From: Chlorobaculum limnaeum
Lineage (GTDB): Bacteria; Bacteroidota; Chlorobiia; Chlorobiales; Chlorobiaceae
Length of the DNA stretch: 64,000 nt
Assembly: GCF_001747405.1 (NCBI RefSeq)
Contig: NZ_CP017305.1
Coordinates: 638,001 to 702,000 of the forward strand
Direction: 5' to 3'
Numbering within the stretch: position 1 is the first letter of the stretch; each line of letters begins with the position of its first letter. Below the pieces are notes generated by a model, which was not told where the DNA came from, made no database searches, and saw only the letters and a list, made by a program, of their open reading frames with translations. Positions 41,611-50,538 of the stretch are shown piece by piece. Position numbers and translations under genes: made by a program.

Positions 41611-42036
41611 TCAGACTCTCCCTTTGTAAAGCCGGATAACGAGGCGCGTCAGGAGTATCGGTACCAGAAATGCCGCGATGCCGATAACATCGGCAAGAAA
41701 ATCCGACGCCGCGGCGCTCCGCCACGGAAGGAGAGACTGAATCCACTCGATGAACAGTCCAAAAGCCAGCAGGAACATCACTTTCCACAGCAGGAGCTTC
41801 AGTGATGGAAACGACAGCTCCGTCAGCATGGTCAGCGTAAAAAAAGCCGCCGCATGAAGTACCTTGTCTCCAAAATCCATCCTCGGCGGTGGAATCGGGT
41901 GCGGGATGGCCGCTTCGTAAAGAATAAAGCAGATCGCAAAAACGAGCGAAATTCTGGCTGTGTAAGTGATTGACAATCGCGCATAACGCCTCATTTTTCT
42001 TTGATATGGCGTTAGGGGCATTTTGTAGTGATTCAA
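41611..42036 (-). CDS. VanZ-like membrane protein
   Basis: This 141-residue protein has four hydrophobic helices: ISLVFAICFILYEAAI, KVLHAAAFFTLTMLTEL, KVMFLLAFGLFIEWIQ and DVIGIAAFLVPILLTRL. The motif DKVLHAAAFF followed by FIEWIQSLLPWRSAAASDFLADVIG is typical of VanZ-like proteins. Their function is mostly unknown apart from teicoplanin resistance. The gene converges with hisF. The 423 bases after its start (42037-42459) hold no supported gene. Confidence 0.8.
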   Translation of the reverse strand: MNHYKMPLTPYQRKMRRYARLSITYTARISLVFAICFILYEAAIPHPIPPPRMDFGDKVLHAAAFFTLTMLTELSFPSLKLLLWKVMFLLAFGLFIEWIQSLLPWRSAAASDFLADVIGIAAFLVPILLTRLVIRLYKGRV

Positions 42037-42459
42037 CGCTTTCGTATCGGTTTAGGGTTCATGCCGCATGGCTCGCCATCGAATTGACCGGCAATACTAC
42101 GCCACTCGCTCTGACGCAGCAATTCCGTGAACGAAGCCGCCAATAGCGTGCCTGATTTGGCCTCTTCGCACTCGACTTAGAACCTTCGGCCTGCTTGACC
42201 GTATCATGGTCAAATGCAATGTATACAACAAAATACAACAAAAAATCCATACGGTTCGAAGCAGAGTTGTTTTCGGAATCCTCGCGCTTGCATGAGCCGA
42301 TGAAACCGGAAAACCAGCTCATTGGCAGGCCGTCTCTTTTTTCCCCTTGCGGAGTTTTTCCGGCCAAAGGCGCGTTACAGTTTTTTTGACCAGTTGACCT
42401 CAAAAAAATGCAGAAAAGACAAAACCATTCAGCTAATCGATGAACAAACGAGGTGAACC

Positions 42460-43047
42460 ATGCAAACGCGAATCTGGATTTTCCCGCTGATCGCCCTGCT
42501 GACGCTTGCGGGGTGCTCCAACTACCGGGTCGTCAGCGACTACGACAGCTCCATTCCCTTCGAGCGCTACAAAACCTACCGTTGGTCGAGCGCGGGCAGC
42601 GTCGGAATCAGCGACGACATTCTCGCCCGTAACCCCTTTATCTACAAGCACATCAAATCGGCGGTGGATCGCGAACTCGCCGCAAAAGGCTTCGTGCTGA
42701 AAGCCTCAGGCCCGACCGATTTCACCGTGTCACCCCATGCGAGAATCCGGGAGCGAGTGGTTGTCGAGCCGCCGGTAGGCTTCGCGTACAGCAGCGGCTA
42801 CTACCACCGCTGGGGACGACGCGGCTACACGACCATCTGGTACGACCCGTATCTGTATCCAGCGGTCAGCTACTACGAAGAGGGCACGCTCATCATCGAC
42901 ATCATCGACAGCAGAACCGACGACATCGCCTGGAGCGGCGTGGCGCGAGGCATTCTGAAAAACTACGACACCTCCGTGCAGATGCACCGCGACATCGACG
43001 AAGTGGTGACGAAGATCATGGCCCAGTTCCCGCCGGTGGTGAGGTAA
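42460..43047 (+). CDS. DUF4136-type lipoprotein
   Basis: This 195-residue protein with a signal peptide and lipobox LTLAGC (Cys19) should be a membrane lipoprotein. The mature part opens with VSDYDSSIPFERYKTYRW and closes with the MHRDIDEVVTKIMAQFP segment, as in the DUF4136 family. A GAGGTG ribosome binding site lies 5-10 bases before ATG. The molecular role is unknown. A GGGCAGGT hairpin follows shortly after its stop. Confidence 0.85.
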   Translation: MQTRIWIFPLIALLTLAGCSNYRVVSDYDSSIPFERYKTYRWSSAGSVGISDDILARNPFIYKHIKSAVDRELAAKGFVLKASGPTDFTVSPHARIRERVVVEPPVGFAYSSGYYHRWGRRGYTTIWYDPYLYPAVSYYEEGTLIIDIIDSRTDDIAWSGVARGILKNYDTSVQMHRDIDEVVTKIMAQFPPVVR

Positions 43048-43071
43048 ACGGTAACGACCTCGATCTTGTAG

Positions 43072-43092
43072 GGGCAGGTCTCGCACCTGCCC
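43072..43092 (+). repeat. Dispersed GGGCAGGT hairpin repeat
   Basis: GGGCAGGT (43072-43079) pairs with ACCTGCCC (43085-43092). The hairpin belongs to the same loose family as those at 23784, 33413 and 53854. Confidence 0.6.
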
Positions 43093-43268
43093 TTCTCGCA
43101 CACGATTAGCATCGCACAGCAAAGCCCACCCCGCCTGTATGTTTTTTTCGGGCGAAACACTTACATTGAGACATAGGATTTTTGATTGATTTACTTGTTT
43201 CAGCAAAAATCGCTCAAATACATGAAAATTCCATGAAAAACATATTAATATTGTTGACTTAAAATGCA

Positions 43269-44426
43269 ATGATGCAACTTAAAGGAACGGCCACTATATC
43301 TGAAGATAATAAGATATTTAAAGTCTATGTATCTTTCGATCTCGAGACTGGACGTTGTCTGATTTCTGAACAGGATGCAGAATTGTCAGATGGTTTTTTT
43401 TCGTTCTGGCTTGCAACAAAAAATACAATACTTCTAAGAGATATTGTTATCAAACACAGAAACCATAATTTCATTGCTAAAGAGTTAGGTCCTTTTCAGT
43501 TATATTCGATCAATCAAGCTGTCTATTCAGAGGATAACGGCATTAGGAACTCCCATCTTGCAGCTTTTCTTGGTATAGAAGCTTATTCGAAAGAGATCGA
43601 CGAAATTGAATTGAAGCCATTACATTCAAGAATATTGTTTCAAATTGAAGGGGCCGTTTTAGATAAAGGCTCTGAAATACTATTTTATTGCGATCCGAGG
43701 AGATCATTTGACTTTTCCATAAATTTAGATGGAGAAGAGGTACGTATTCATACTTTTAAATATGGAACGCTATTGAATAAATACGTGCGATGCGTGAGCC
43801 AAAAGATAGATTTAACGAAGTATTTAGATAATCTTCAAGTTGCATTATCGCTCTTTTTAAGACGAAAAGCTTTTGTTCATTTCATAAGAAACCATTCAGA
43901 AATTAGCATAAATTTGATCCCACCAAATCAAGTACTATCATATGGGCCCTTGATTTCAAATCCTTCTCTATACAAACAAATTTTTCAGAAATTAGTAACA
44001 AATCCTTTACGCCAACGCAAGCATTTTCTGATTGAAGCATTTTCTAATCCAGGAACTATAGACATCAGGCTATTGAATGCGTTTGTTCATCTTGAAATTC
44101 TAGATGGGGGCAAAACGCTTTCACCAGATCGTGTTGCATCGGTTCTGAAAATATCAAGAGAGAATGCAGATGCACTCGTAAAAATGCGTAATATTTTGAT
44201 CCATAATGGTCTTGGAGTAAAAGAGGCGCTGGAGAAAACTCGGCTTGACCTCAAAAGTAGACAAGGCGGCAAAAAAACTGCTGCTGTAATCGAAAAAGTG
44301 TTTGAAAGCAATTCACCTCAAGAATACTTCTATGCCGCATTAATGGATATTTTTTCTAAACAATTGGTCAGAGAATTAGGAATATCAGAAGACGCGGTGC
44401 AATCAAGAGTTCCTTTACTTTTTTAA
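43269..44426 (+). CDS. AT-rich protein with C-terminal HEPN-like RNase motif
   Basis: This 385-residue protein has no family name I can give. Its C-terminal part contains MRNILIHNG with R307, N308 and H312, fitting the Rx4-6H catalytic motif of HEPN ribonucleases, where a polar residue follows Arg. HEPN domains occur in toxins and antiviral proteins that cut RNA. The N-terminal 250 residues could sense a trigger, a layout seen in single-gene abortive infection proteins; this is inference. The gene is AT-rich compared with its neighbours, and a damaged addiction-module antitoxin gene follows it. Confidence 0.7.
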   Translation: MMQLKGTATISEDNKIFKVYVSFDLETGRCLISEQDAELSDGFFSFWLATKNTILLRDIVIKHRNHNFIAKELGPFQLYSINQAVYSEDNGIRNSHLAAFLGIEAYSKEIDEIELKPLHSRILFQIEGAVLDKGSEILFYCDPRRSFDFSINLDGEEVRIHTFKYGTLLNKYVRCVSQKIDLTKYLDNLQVALSLFLRRKAFVHFIRNHSEISINLIPPNQVLSYGPLISNPSLYKQIFQKLVTNPLRQRKHFLIEAFSNPGTIDIRLLNAFVHLEILDGGKTLSPDRVASVLKISRENADALVKMRNILIHNGLGVKEALEKTRLDLKSRQGGKKTAAVIEKVFESNSPQEYFYAALMDIFSKQLVRELGISEDAVQSRVPLLF

Positions 44427-44475
44427 TATAATCACCAATAATAGATGTAATTTCAAGAATCAACAGGAAATAATT

Positions 44476-44679
44476 ATGTCTTAATCAATATTAGAGCAAG
44501 CTTTGGAAATGTCACCAAATGAGCGACTCGAATTCGCAGAGATTTTATTGGCGAGCATTGAACACGAAGACGAAAAAATCAGGGAAAAGTGGATAACTGA
44601 AGTCAGAGACAGAATGGTGGCTGTAAAAACCGGCAATGCGAAATTAATCGATTTTGACAGTTTGTATCAGGAAGAATAG
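44476..44679 (+). pseudogene. Addiction-module antitoxin, nonsense codon at position 3
   Basis: From an ATG at 44476 with AGGAAA upstream, the frame reads Met-Ser-stop, then continues open as SILEQALEMSPNERLEFAEI to a stop at 44679. This matches the small addiction-module component family (TIGR02574 type), which usually precedes a ParE/RelE toxin. The TAA at 44482-44484 looks like a point mutation. Translation could restart at the in-frame ATG 44509. No intact toxin gene follows: a terminator begins within 30 bases. Confidence 0.7.
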
Positions 44680-44704
44680 AATGCATAAAAATACCCCATC
44701 CACA

Positions 44705-44737
44705 AAAAGCGTCCCGACTTGTCGGGACGCTTTTCAT
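44705..44737. terminator. Bidirectional hairpin terminator
   Basis: AAAAGCGTCCCGAC and GTCGGGACGCTTTT form a near-perfect stem with a tiny loop and flanking A and T runs. It separates the AT-rich insert from the phosphoketolase gene, which ends at 44748 on the minus strand. Confidence 0.85.
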
Positions 44738-44747
44738 ATCTGTCACA

Positions 44748-47120
44748 TCACTCCTCCCACTTCCAATCCCTCACTTCCGGCATATCCTCACCATACTTCG
44801 TGATATACTCCTTGTGCTCGATCAGGCGGTCGCGAACGTATTGTTTGATATACGCAGCTTGCGGCCTCAGGCTTTCCACGCGGTTGGCTACGTCGGCAAC
44901 GAGGTGGAAGCGGTCGAGGTCGTTGATTACCACCATGTCGAATGGCGTGGTCGTCGTGCCCTCTTCCTTGTAGCCGCGTACGTGCAGGTTCGGATGGTTC
45001 GTGCGGCGGTAGGTCAGCCGGTGGATCAGCCACGGGTAGCCGTGATAGGCGAAGATGATCGGCTTGTCGGTAGTGAAGAGGTCGTCGAAGTCGCGATCCG
45101 AAAGACCGTGCGGGTGCTCCTCCTTCGGTTGCAGTGTCATGAGATCGACGATGTTGACCACCCGTATCTTCAGCTCCGGCGCGAGCTTGTGCAGAATCTT
45201 CACGGCGGCCAGCGTTTCGAGTGTCGGCACGTCGCCCGCGCAGGCCATCACCACGTCCGGCTCGCCGCCCGCGTCATTAGACGCCCACTCCCAGATGCCG
45301 ATGCCGCTGGTGCAGTGCCGGACGGCGGCCTCCATGTCGAGCCACTGCCACGCAGGCTGCTTTCCCGCCACGATGACGTTGATGTAATTTCGCGAGCGCA
45401 GGCAGTGATCCGTGACCGAGAGCAGCGTGTTGGCGTCCGGCGGCAGATAGACGCGAATCACCTCGGACTTTTTGTTCACCACGTGGTCGATGAAGCCCGG
45501 ATCCTGATGCGAAAAGCCGTTGTGATCCTGCCGCCACACGTGCGACGTGAGGAAGTAGTTCAGCGAGGCGATGGGCCGTCGCCACGGAATTTCGCTGTCG
45601 GTCACTTTGAGCCACTTGGCGTGCTGGTTGAACATCGAGTCGATGATGTGAATGAACGCCTCGTAGCAGGAGAAGAAGCCGTGGCGACCGGTCAGCAAGT
45701 ACCCTTCGAGCCACCCCTGGCAGGTGTGCTCCGAGAGAATCTCCATCACGCGGCCATCGGGCGAGAGATGGTCGTCGGCGGGGATGGTGTTGGCCATCCA
45801 GGTGCGGTCGGTCTCCTCGAAGAGGTCGCCGAGGCGGTTCGATGCGGTCTCGTCCGGCCCGAAGACGCGGAAGTTGGCCGTCTTGTCGTTCATCTTCATG
45901 ATGTCGCGCAGAAACCGCGCCATCGGCTTCGGCGCTTCGGCCTCCACCGCGCCGGGCTTCGGCACGTCGAGCGCGTAGTCCCGGAAATCGGGCATCCGCA
46001 GCTCCTTGAGCAACAGGCCGCCGTTGGCGTATGGAATATCGCCCATGCGCTTTTTGCCCTTCGGCGCGAGCGCCTGCAACTCCGGCAACAGTACGCCGTC
46101 TGGCGTAAACAGCTCCTCGGCGCGGTAGCTCTTCAGCCACGTTTCGAGCAGCTCCATGTGCTCCGGATTGTCGCGCACCGTGCTGAAGGGCACCTGGTGT
46201 GAGCGCCAGTTTCCCTCGGCGGGCTTGCCGTCCACCACCTTCGGCCCCGTCCACCCCTTCGGCGAGCGGAAGACGATCATCGGCCACACCGGTCGTTCGG
46301 TCACGCCCTCGACCCGCGCCCGGCGCTGGATTTCGGCGATCTCGTCGAAGCAGCGATCCATCGTTTCGGCCATCGCCCGGTGCATCGTTTCGGGATCGTC
46401 GCCCTCGACGAAGTACGGCTTGTAGCCGTAGCCGGTCATGAGCTGCTCCAGCTCGTCGTGCGAAATACGCGCCAGAACGGTCGGGTTGGCGATCTTGTAG
46501 CCGTTCAGGTGCAGGATCGGCAGCACCGCTCCGTCGCGCTCCGGGTTCAGGAACTTGTTGCTGTGCCATGCCGTGGCGAGCGGGCCGGTCTCCGCCTCGC
46601 CGTCACCGATGACGCAGGCGGTGACGAGATCGGGATTGTCGAACACCGCGCCGTAAGCGTGCGACAATGCATAGCCAAGCTCGCCACCTTCGTGGATCGA
46701 TCCCGGCGTTTCGGGCGCGACGTGGCTCGGAATGCCGCCCGGAAACGAGAACTGCCGGAAAAGGCGCGTCATGCCCGCCTCGTCGAACGACACGTCGGGA
46801 TAGTACTCGCTGTACGTCCCCTCCATCCACACGTTGGCCACCAGCGCAGGCCCGCCATGCCCCGGCCCGGCGATATAGACGATATCGAGGTCGCGGTTGA
46901 GGATGATGCGGTTGAGATGCACGTAGAGGAAGTTGAGGCCGGGAGTGGTGCCCCAGTGGCCGAGCAGGCGGGGCTTGATATGCTCTTTGGAAAGCGGCTC
47001 TTTCAGGAGCGGATTGTCCATCAGGTAGATCTGACCGACGGAAAGATAGTTCGCCGCCCTCCAGTAAGCATTCATCAGTTCGAGTTCGCTTTCTGAAAGC
47101 GTGGTCGTCGTTTGATTCAT
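44748..47120 (-). CDS. xfp: Xylulose-5-phosphate/fructose-6-phosphate phosphoketolase
   Basis: This 790-residue thiamine diphosphate enzyme cleaves xylulose 5-phosphate (and fructose 6-phosphate) with phosphate to acetyl phosphate and an aldose phosphate. Family features include [20 protein letters not shown] (about residues 52-71), [17 protein letters not shown] and [20 protein letters not shown]. The acetate kinase gene lies upstream on the same strand, so acetyl phosphate could be turned into ATP and acetate. The length is normal. Confidence 0.93.
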   Translation of the reverse strand: MNQTTTTLSESELELMNAYWRAANYLSVGQIYLMDNPLLKEPLSKEHIKPRLLGHWGTTPGLNFLYVHLNRIILNRDLDIVYIAGPGHGGPALVANVWMEGTYSEYYPDVSFDEAGMTRLFRQFSFPGGIPSHVAPETPGSIHEGGELGYALSHAYGAVFDNPDLVTACVIGDGEAETGPLATAWHSNKFLNPERDGAVLPILHLNGYKIANPTVLARISHDELEQLMTGYGYKPYFVEGDDPETMHRAMAETMDRCFDEIAEIQRRARVEGVTERPVWPMIVFRSPKGWTGPKVVDGKPAEGNWRSHQVPFSTVRDNPEHMELLETWLKSYRAEELFTPDGVLLPELQALAPKGKKRMGDIPYANGGLLLKELRMPDFRDYALDVPKPGAVEAEAPKPMARFLRDIMKMNDKTANFRVFGPDETASNRLGDLFEETDRTWMANTIPADDHLSPDGRVMEILSEHTCQGWLEGYLLTGRHGFFSCYEAFIHIIDSMFNQHAKWLKVTDSEIPWRRPIASLNYFLTSHVWRQDHNGFSHQDPGFIDHVVNKKSEVIRVYLPPDANTLLSVTDHCLRSRNYINVIVAGKQPAWQWLDMEAAVRHCTSGIGIWEWASNDAGGEPDVVMACAGDVPTLETLAAVKILHKLAPELKIRVVNIVDLMTLQPKEEHPHGLSDRDFDDLFTTDKPIIFAYHGYPWLIHRLTYRRTNHPNLHVRGYKEEGTTTTPFDMVVINDLDRFHLVADVANRVESLRPQAAYIKQYVRDRLIEHKEYITKYGEDMPEVRDWKWEE

Positions 47121-47220
47121 CGGTTATGTTGATTTGAGAGTTTTTTTATGTCTGGTCCCGGAGTTCATCCGGAACTCTGTTTTCCGATCTTGCAATCAAT
47201 AGCCGCACATTAAACGAAAA

Positions 47221-47244
47221 GCGGTACCAGCGAACCGGTACCGC
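47221..47244 (-). terminator. Hairpin between ackA and xfp
   Basis: GCGGTACC (47221-47228) pairs with GGTACCGC (47237-47244) and is followed on the minus strand by TTTTCG. It sits after the ackA stop and may reduce read-through into xfp. Confidence 0.65.
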
Positions 47245-47297
47245 CCTCTTTTCGTCATTCAATGCCAAACCGGTAACCACACCATATCGGCATCACA

Positions 47298-48485
47298 CTA
47301 ACCACCTTCGAGCACACGTCTTGTCTCTCTGACAATCGTCACCTCTTCGTTGGTCTCAATAACTTTGACGACAACCGGGCTGGTATCTGTCGAAATAATT
47401 CCGGAATGATTCAGATTCTTTTCATGATCGAGCCGGACACCAAGAAATTCGAGGCCCGCAAAGATGCGTTCGCGAATCTCAGGAGAATAGAGTCCGATGC
47501 CGCCAGTGAAGACGATCATGTCGAGGCCACCGAGCACCGCAGTGAGCGCGCCAATGTGCTTGCGGGCGCTGTAGCAGAAAAGCTCCACGGCCAGCCGCGC
47601 CTGTTCGTTCTTCGCTTCTGCGTCGAGAAGGTCACGCATGTCGTCGCTCAGGCCGGAGACGCCGAAGAGGCCGGACTTTTTGTTCACCATGTCCCGTAAT
47701 CCGGTGGAGTCGAGATGGCCCTCTTGCAACAGGAAAAGCACCACGCCCGGATCGAGGTCGCCCGTGCGCGTGCTCATCACGAGGCCGCCCGCGGGCGAGA
47801 AGCCCATCGTCGTCTCGATGCTCCGCCCGTCGAGCACCGCCGCCATGCTCGCCCCATGGCCGAGATGCGCGAGAATCAGGCGCCCCTTCCGGGCAAGCGG
47901 ATCGCCCTCGGCCTGAAGCTGGCTGAGGATGTACTGATAGGAAAGTCCGTGAAAGCCGTAGCGCTGCACCCCCTGGCGGCGATACTCCTCCGGGATGGGG
48001 CAGAGCTTTGCCAGCGGCGGCATGGTGTTGTGGAAGGCGGTGTCGAAGCAGGCCACCTGAAAGGCGCCCGGCAGCTCGGTGGCGGCGTAGCGGATGGCGT
48101 TCAGCGCCTGTGGAAGATGTTCTGGCGCATAGGAAACAAGTTCGGCAATGGAGTCGAGCAGTTCTGGCGTTACCTTTTCGGATGCGGTGTGTCGGGGCCC
48201 GCCATGCACTACCCGGTGGCCGACCGCATCCGGTATTCCGGGGCCATGCTTCTTGAGCCACGAAAACACGTGGCTGCACGCCGCCGGATGATCGGGCGCA
48301 TCGACCCGCTCGCAATCGATGTACCGCCCCTCGGGATCGACCACCGAAAAGCGCCCGTCCTTCAGCCCTATGCGGGTCAGCGAACCGGAAAAAAGCAACT
48401 CCTCCCTCTCCCCACTCTCGTACAGCGAAAACTTGATACTCGACGAACCGGTATTGACGGCAAGAATCGTAATCACAGGCTTCAT
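47298..48485 (-). CDS. ackA: Acetate kinase
   Basis: This 395-residue ASKHA kinase interconverts acetyl phosphate plus ADP with acetate plus ATP. Hallmarks are LAVNTGSSSIKFSLY near the N-terminus, GHRVVHGG, FDTAFHNTMPP and HLGHGASMAAVLDG. The start MKPVITILAVNTGSS at 48485 aligns with the family; an ATG 14 codons upstream adds an unlikely leader. No phosphotransacetylase gene lies nearby, but xfp supplies acetyl phosphate directly. Confidence 0.93.
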   Translation of the reverse strand: MKPVITILAVNTGSSSIKFSLYESGEREELLFSGSLTRIGLKDGRFSVVDPEGRYIDCERVDAPDHPAACSHVFSWLKKHGPGIPDAVGHRVVHGGPRHTASEKVTPELLDSIAELVSYAPEHLPQALNAIRYAATELPGAFQVACFDTAFHNTMPPLAKLCPIPEEYRRQGVQRYGFHGLSYQYILSQLQAEGDPLARKGRLILAHLGHGASMAAVLDGRSIETTMGFSPAGGLVMSTRTGDLDPGVVLFLLQEGHLDSTGLRDMVNKKSGLFGVSGLSDDMRDLLDAEAKNEQARLAVELFCYSARKHIGALTAVLGGLDMIVFTGGIGLYSPEIRERIFAGLEFLGVRLDHEKNLNHSGIISTDTSPVVVKVIETNEEVTIVRETRRVLEGG

Positions 48486-48710
48486 AACGCACCATCTCCC
48501 GGAAAATTGCTCTGCTGGACGGCACACAACGCCACTCGCCCCTCAAGTCACACAAAGATACAAGTCACTGACACCAACCCCGCCCGGCTGTCGTTACGTT
48601 CCTGAAAAATCGGAGAAGCACGAATTATCACTATTATTCGGCATCCTTCCGGTTAAAAACTATCCCGGATTTGTAACGGTACGAAACAGCCATGAGCGTT
48701 CGCCCCCGAA

Positions 48711-49457
48711 CTACTGATTCAGATACCCTTGCCTTTTCAGAATTGTTTTCGCTTCGACGCTTCTCAGGTAACTGAAAAATGATCTCGCGTCGGCGTTTGC
48801 GGCGCCGCCTGGGGTTAGCGCCATCGTGAAGGGCGTTCTGTCGTAGAGCGCGTGCGGCACGGTAAAGAGGATTTTCGCCTTTCTGGCAGTGAGTGCTTCG
48901 GTGAGGTGCACGAAGGCAGCATCGACCGCGCCGGTTTCGGCGTACATCAGGGACTGCGGCATGTCGCGCGTCATGACCAGCTTTCCGGCAAGCTGATGTT
49001 CGAGACCGGCGGATATGATCGCATCCATCGCCATTTCACCGGCGGGCGCGCTGTTCGGATTGCCGAGAGCGATTCTGCCGAGCTTCGTCAGGTCATTCAT
49101 CGACGAGACTTTCCGCACCGGAGCGCCGATCACCACGATTTCGTTCCAGGCAAAAGGAGTTATCGATTCCGGGGCGAGCAGCTTTCGCGCCTTGAGATAC
49201 TCCACCCATTTTGAATCCGCGGAGATGTAGACATCCGCCGGAGCGCCGTTCTCGATCTGCAACGCAAGCGCACCCGCAGCCGCGTAGTTTTTCGTGAAGG
49301 TCGCGCCGGGATGGGCTTTCGCGAAGTTTCCCGACAGCACGTCAAGCACCGGTTTCATGCCCGCTCCCGCCGACAGGCGGATTTCACCGGCAAAGGCCGG
49401 AGAGGTGGTTATGACGAGCAGAAGAGCGAAGAGCATGGTTTTAAAGCGTTTTTTCAT
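48711..49457 (-). CDS. modA: Molybdate-binding periplasmic protein
   Basis: This 248-residue ABC-transporter binding protein begins with a signal peptide (KTMLFALLLVITTSPAFA, then GEIRLSAGAG). Family features are the YAAAGALALQIENGAPADVY segment and later AKTILKRQG. It should bind molybdate or tungstate for the ModBC permease. The start MKKRFKTML at 49457 gives the proper signal peptide. modE lies just upstream on the same strand. modB and modC do not follow: acetate kinase is the next gene. Confidence 0.88.
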   Translation of the reverse strand: MKKRFKTMLFALLLVITTSPAFAGEIRLSAGAGMKPVLDVLSGNFAKAHPGATFTKNYAAAGALALQIENGAPADVYISADSKWVEYLKARKLLAPESITPFAWNEIVVIGAPVRKVSSMNDLTKLGRIALGNPNSAPAGEMAMDAIISAGLEHQLAGKLVMTRDMPQSLMYAETGAVDAAFVHLTEALTARKAKILFTVPHALYDRTPFTMALTPGGAANADARSFFSYLRSVEAKTILKRQGYLNQ

Positions 49458-49486
49458 GAGTGGTTGTGGTTTTCGTTGTGTTTTTG

Positions 49487-49500
49487 CCGTTATAGCGATG
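49487..49500. promoter_or_regulatory. Candidate ModE-type site upstream of modA
   Basis: CCGTTATAGCGATG lies about 30 bases upstream of the modA start. It shares the GTTATA core with GGTTATAACGG in front of the TonB receptor and cytochrome genes. ModE operators in other bacteria contain TATAACG/CGNTATA half-sites, so this is a plausible operator, though unproven. Confidence 0.4.
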
Positions 49501-49513
49501 GGCGTCAGTTTTG

Positions 49514-49581
49514 GTGGACGAAGTGGGCTTGGCGGACGGAAAAAAGCTCTCGTGTAAGTCCACAACGTCCACTTCGTCCAC
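49514..49581. repeat. TGGAC-type long inverted repeat between modE and modA
   Basis: GTGGACGAAGTGGGC (49514-49528) is complementary to 49567-49581 with one mismatch. It belongs with the hairpin at 11748-11803. It lies in the modE-modA gap and might attenuate modA transcription. Confidence 0.55.
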
Positions 49582-49593
49582 TCAATCCACCAC

Positions 49594-50403
49594 TCAGTTC
49601 ACGCCAATGATTACGTCAGATGCTTTGAATATGGCGCAGACTTGCTGGCCCTCTTTGAGGTCGAGTTTGCTGGTGCTGGTTTTGGTGATGATGGCGGAAA
49701 TGCTGTTGCTGCCGCCGATTTCGATGTCGATTTCGCTGTTGACCTGGTCTTCGATCACACGTTGCACCGTGCCGCAGATGACGTTGCGGGCGCTCAGCTT
49801 TTTGCCTTGCAGGTCGCGGCCCACCATGACCGAACTCGACTTGACGATGGCGTAGGCGCTCATGCCCGTTTTCAGACCGAGGTTATCGACCGCGCCGTTA
49901 GTGATGGTCGAAGCGATCTCCTGGCCGCCGTTGAGCGTGATGATGATTTCGGCGTTGACCGCGCCTCGCGTGATTTCGGTGATGACGCCGGAGAAGGTGT
50001 TGCGCGCGCTGATGCGCATCGAAATCCTGCGCAGGAACTGGTAGAGGTTGCCGGTGTCGCCGAGCCGCTCTTCGAGATTTTCGAGGAACTTGCGGTGCTC
50101 CTCCTGCACGATGCGGTACTTTTCGATTACCTGCCGCCCCTCGCGGGTGAGCACGGTGCCGCCGCCGCCCTTGCCGCCGGTCATGCGGTCAACGAGCGGT
50201 TTGTCGGAGAGGTTGTTCATCATGTTCACCAGGTGCCAGGCGGTTTTGTAGCTGATGCCGACCGCTTTGGCCGCGCTGTTGATCGAACCGAGTTCGTCGA
50301 TCTTTTCAAGCAGGGCAATCCGGTCGCCCCCGAGAAAGCGGCTCTGTGATTTCTGGAACCAGATCGAACCTTCGATTCCGATGGGGTCTTTTGTTTTGCT
50401 CAC
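49594..50403 (-). CDS. modE: ModE molybdate-responsive regulator
   Basis: This 269-residue ModE has an N-terminal winged helix (ALLEKIDELGSINSAAKAVG, about residues 30-49). The glycine-rich MTGGKGGGG is typical of ModE. Two tandem Mop domains bind molybdate (about 130-195 and 202-268). The start codon is GTG at 50403. ModE with molybdate usually represses mod transport genes and can activate molybdoenzyme genes. It sits between the TonB receptor and modA in one strand run. Confidence 0.92.
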   Translation of the reverse strand: MSKTKDPIGIEGSIWFQKSQSRFLGGDRIALLEKIDELGSINSAAKAVGISYKTAWHLVNMMNNLSDKPLVDRMTGGKGGGGTVLTREGRQVIEKYRIVQEEHRKFLENLEERLGDTGNLYQFLRRISMRISARNTFSGVITEITRGAVNAEIIITLNGGQEIASTITNGAVDNLGLKTGMSAYAIVKSSSVMVGRDLQGKKLSARNVICGTVQRVIEDQVNSEIDIEIGGSNSISAIITKTSTSKLDLKEGQQVCAIFKASDVIIGVN

Positions 50404-50467
50404 GCGCTCTGTCCGTTACGTTGCAATAAATAATCATATGTAAATATAGAATACAAGATGAATAAAT

Positions 50468-50490
50468 CCCGGCGGTGGAGCGCCGCCGGG
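50468..50490 (-). terminator. GC-rich hairpin after TonB receptor gene
   Basis: CCCGGCGG (50468-50475) pairs with CCGCCGGG (50483-50490) and is followed on the minus strand by AT-rich sequence. It lies between the TonB receptor stop and the modE start. Confidence 0.55.
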
Positions 50491-50538
50491 GAGGTGTAAC
50501 GGAGAAAGAACAGGGAGAACATATTCGGAAACAACCGG

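Noticed and set aside
42059-42403. 114-codon minus-strand frame in the gap before the DUF4136 lipoprotein
   Set aside because: Composition is not protein-like and it lacks a ribosome binding site or any recognisable domain.
44814-46202. 462-codon open frame on the plus strand opposite phosphoketolase
   Set aside because: It is the antisense shadow of a clearly conserved gene in GC-rich DNA. Its translation is rich in Arg, Val, His and Glu without any motif.
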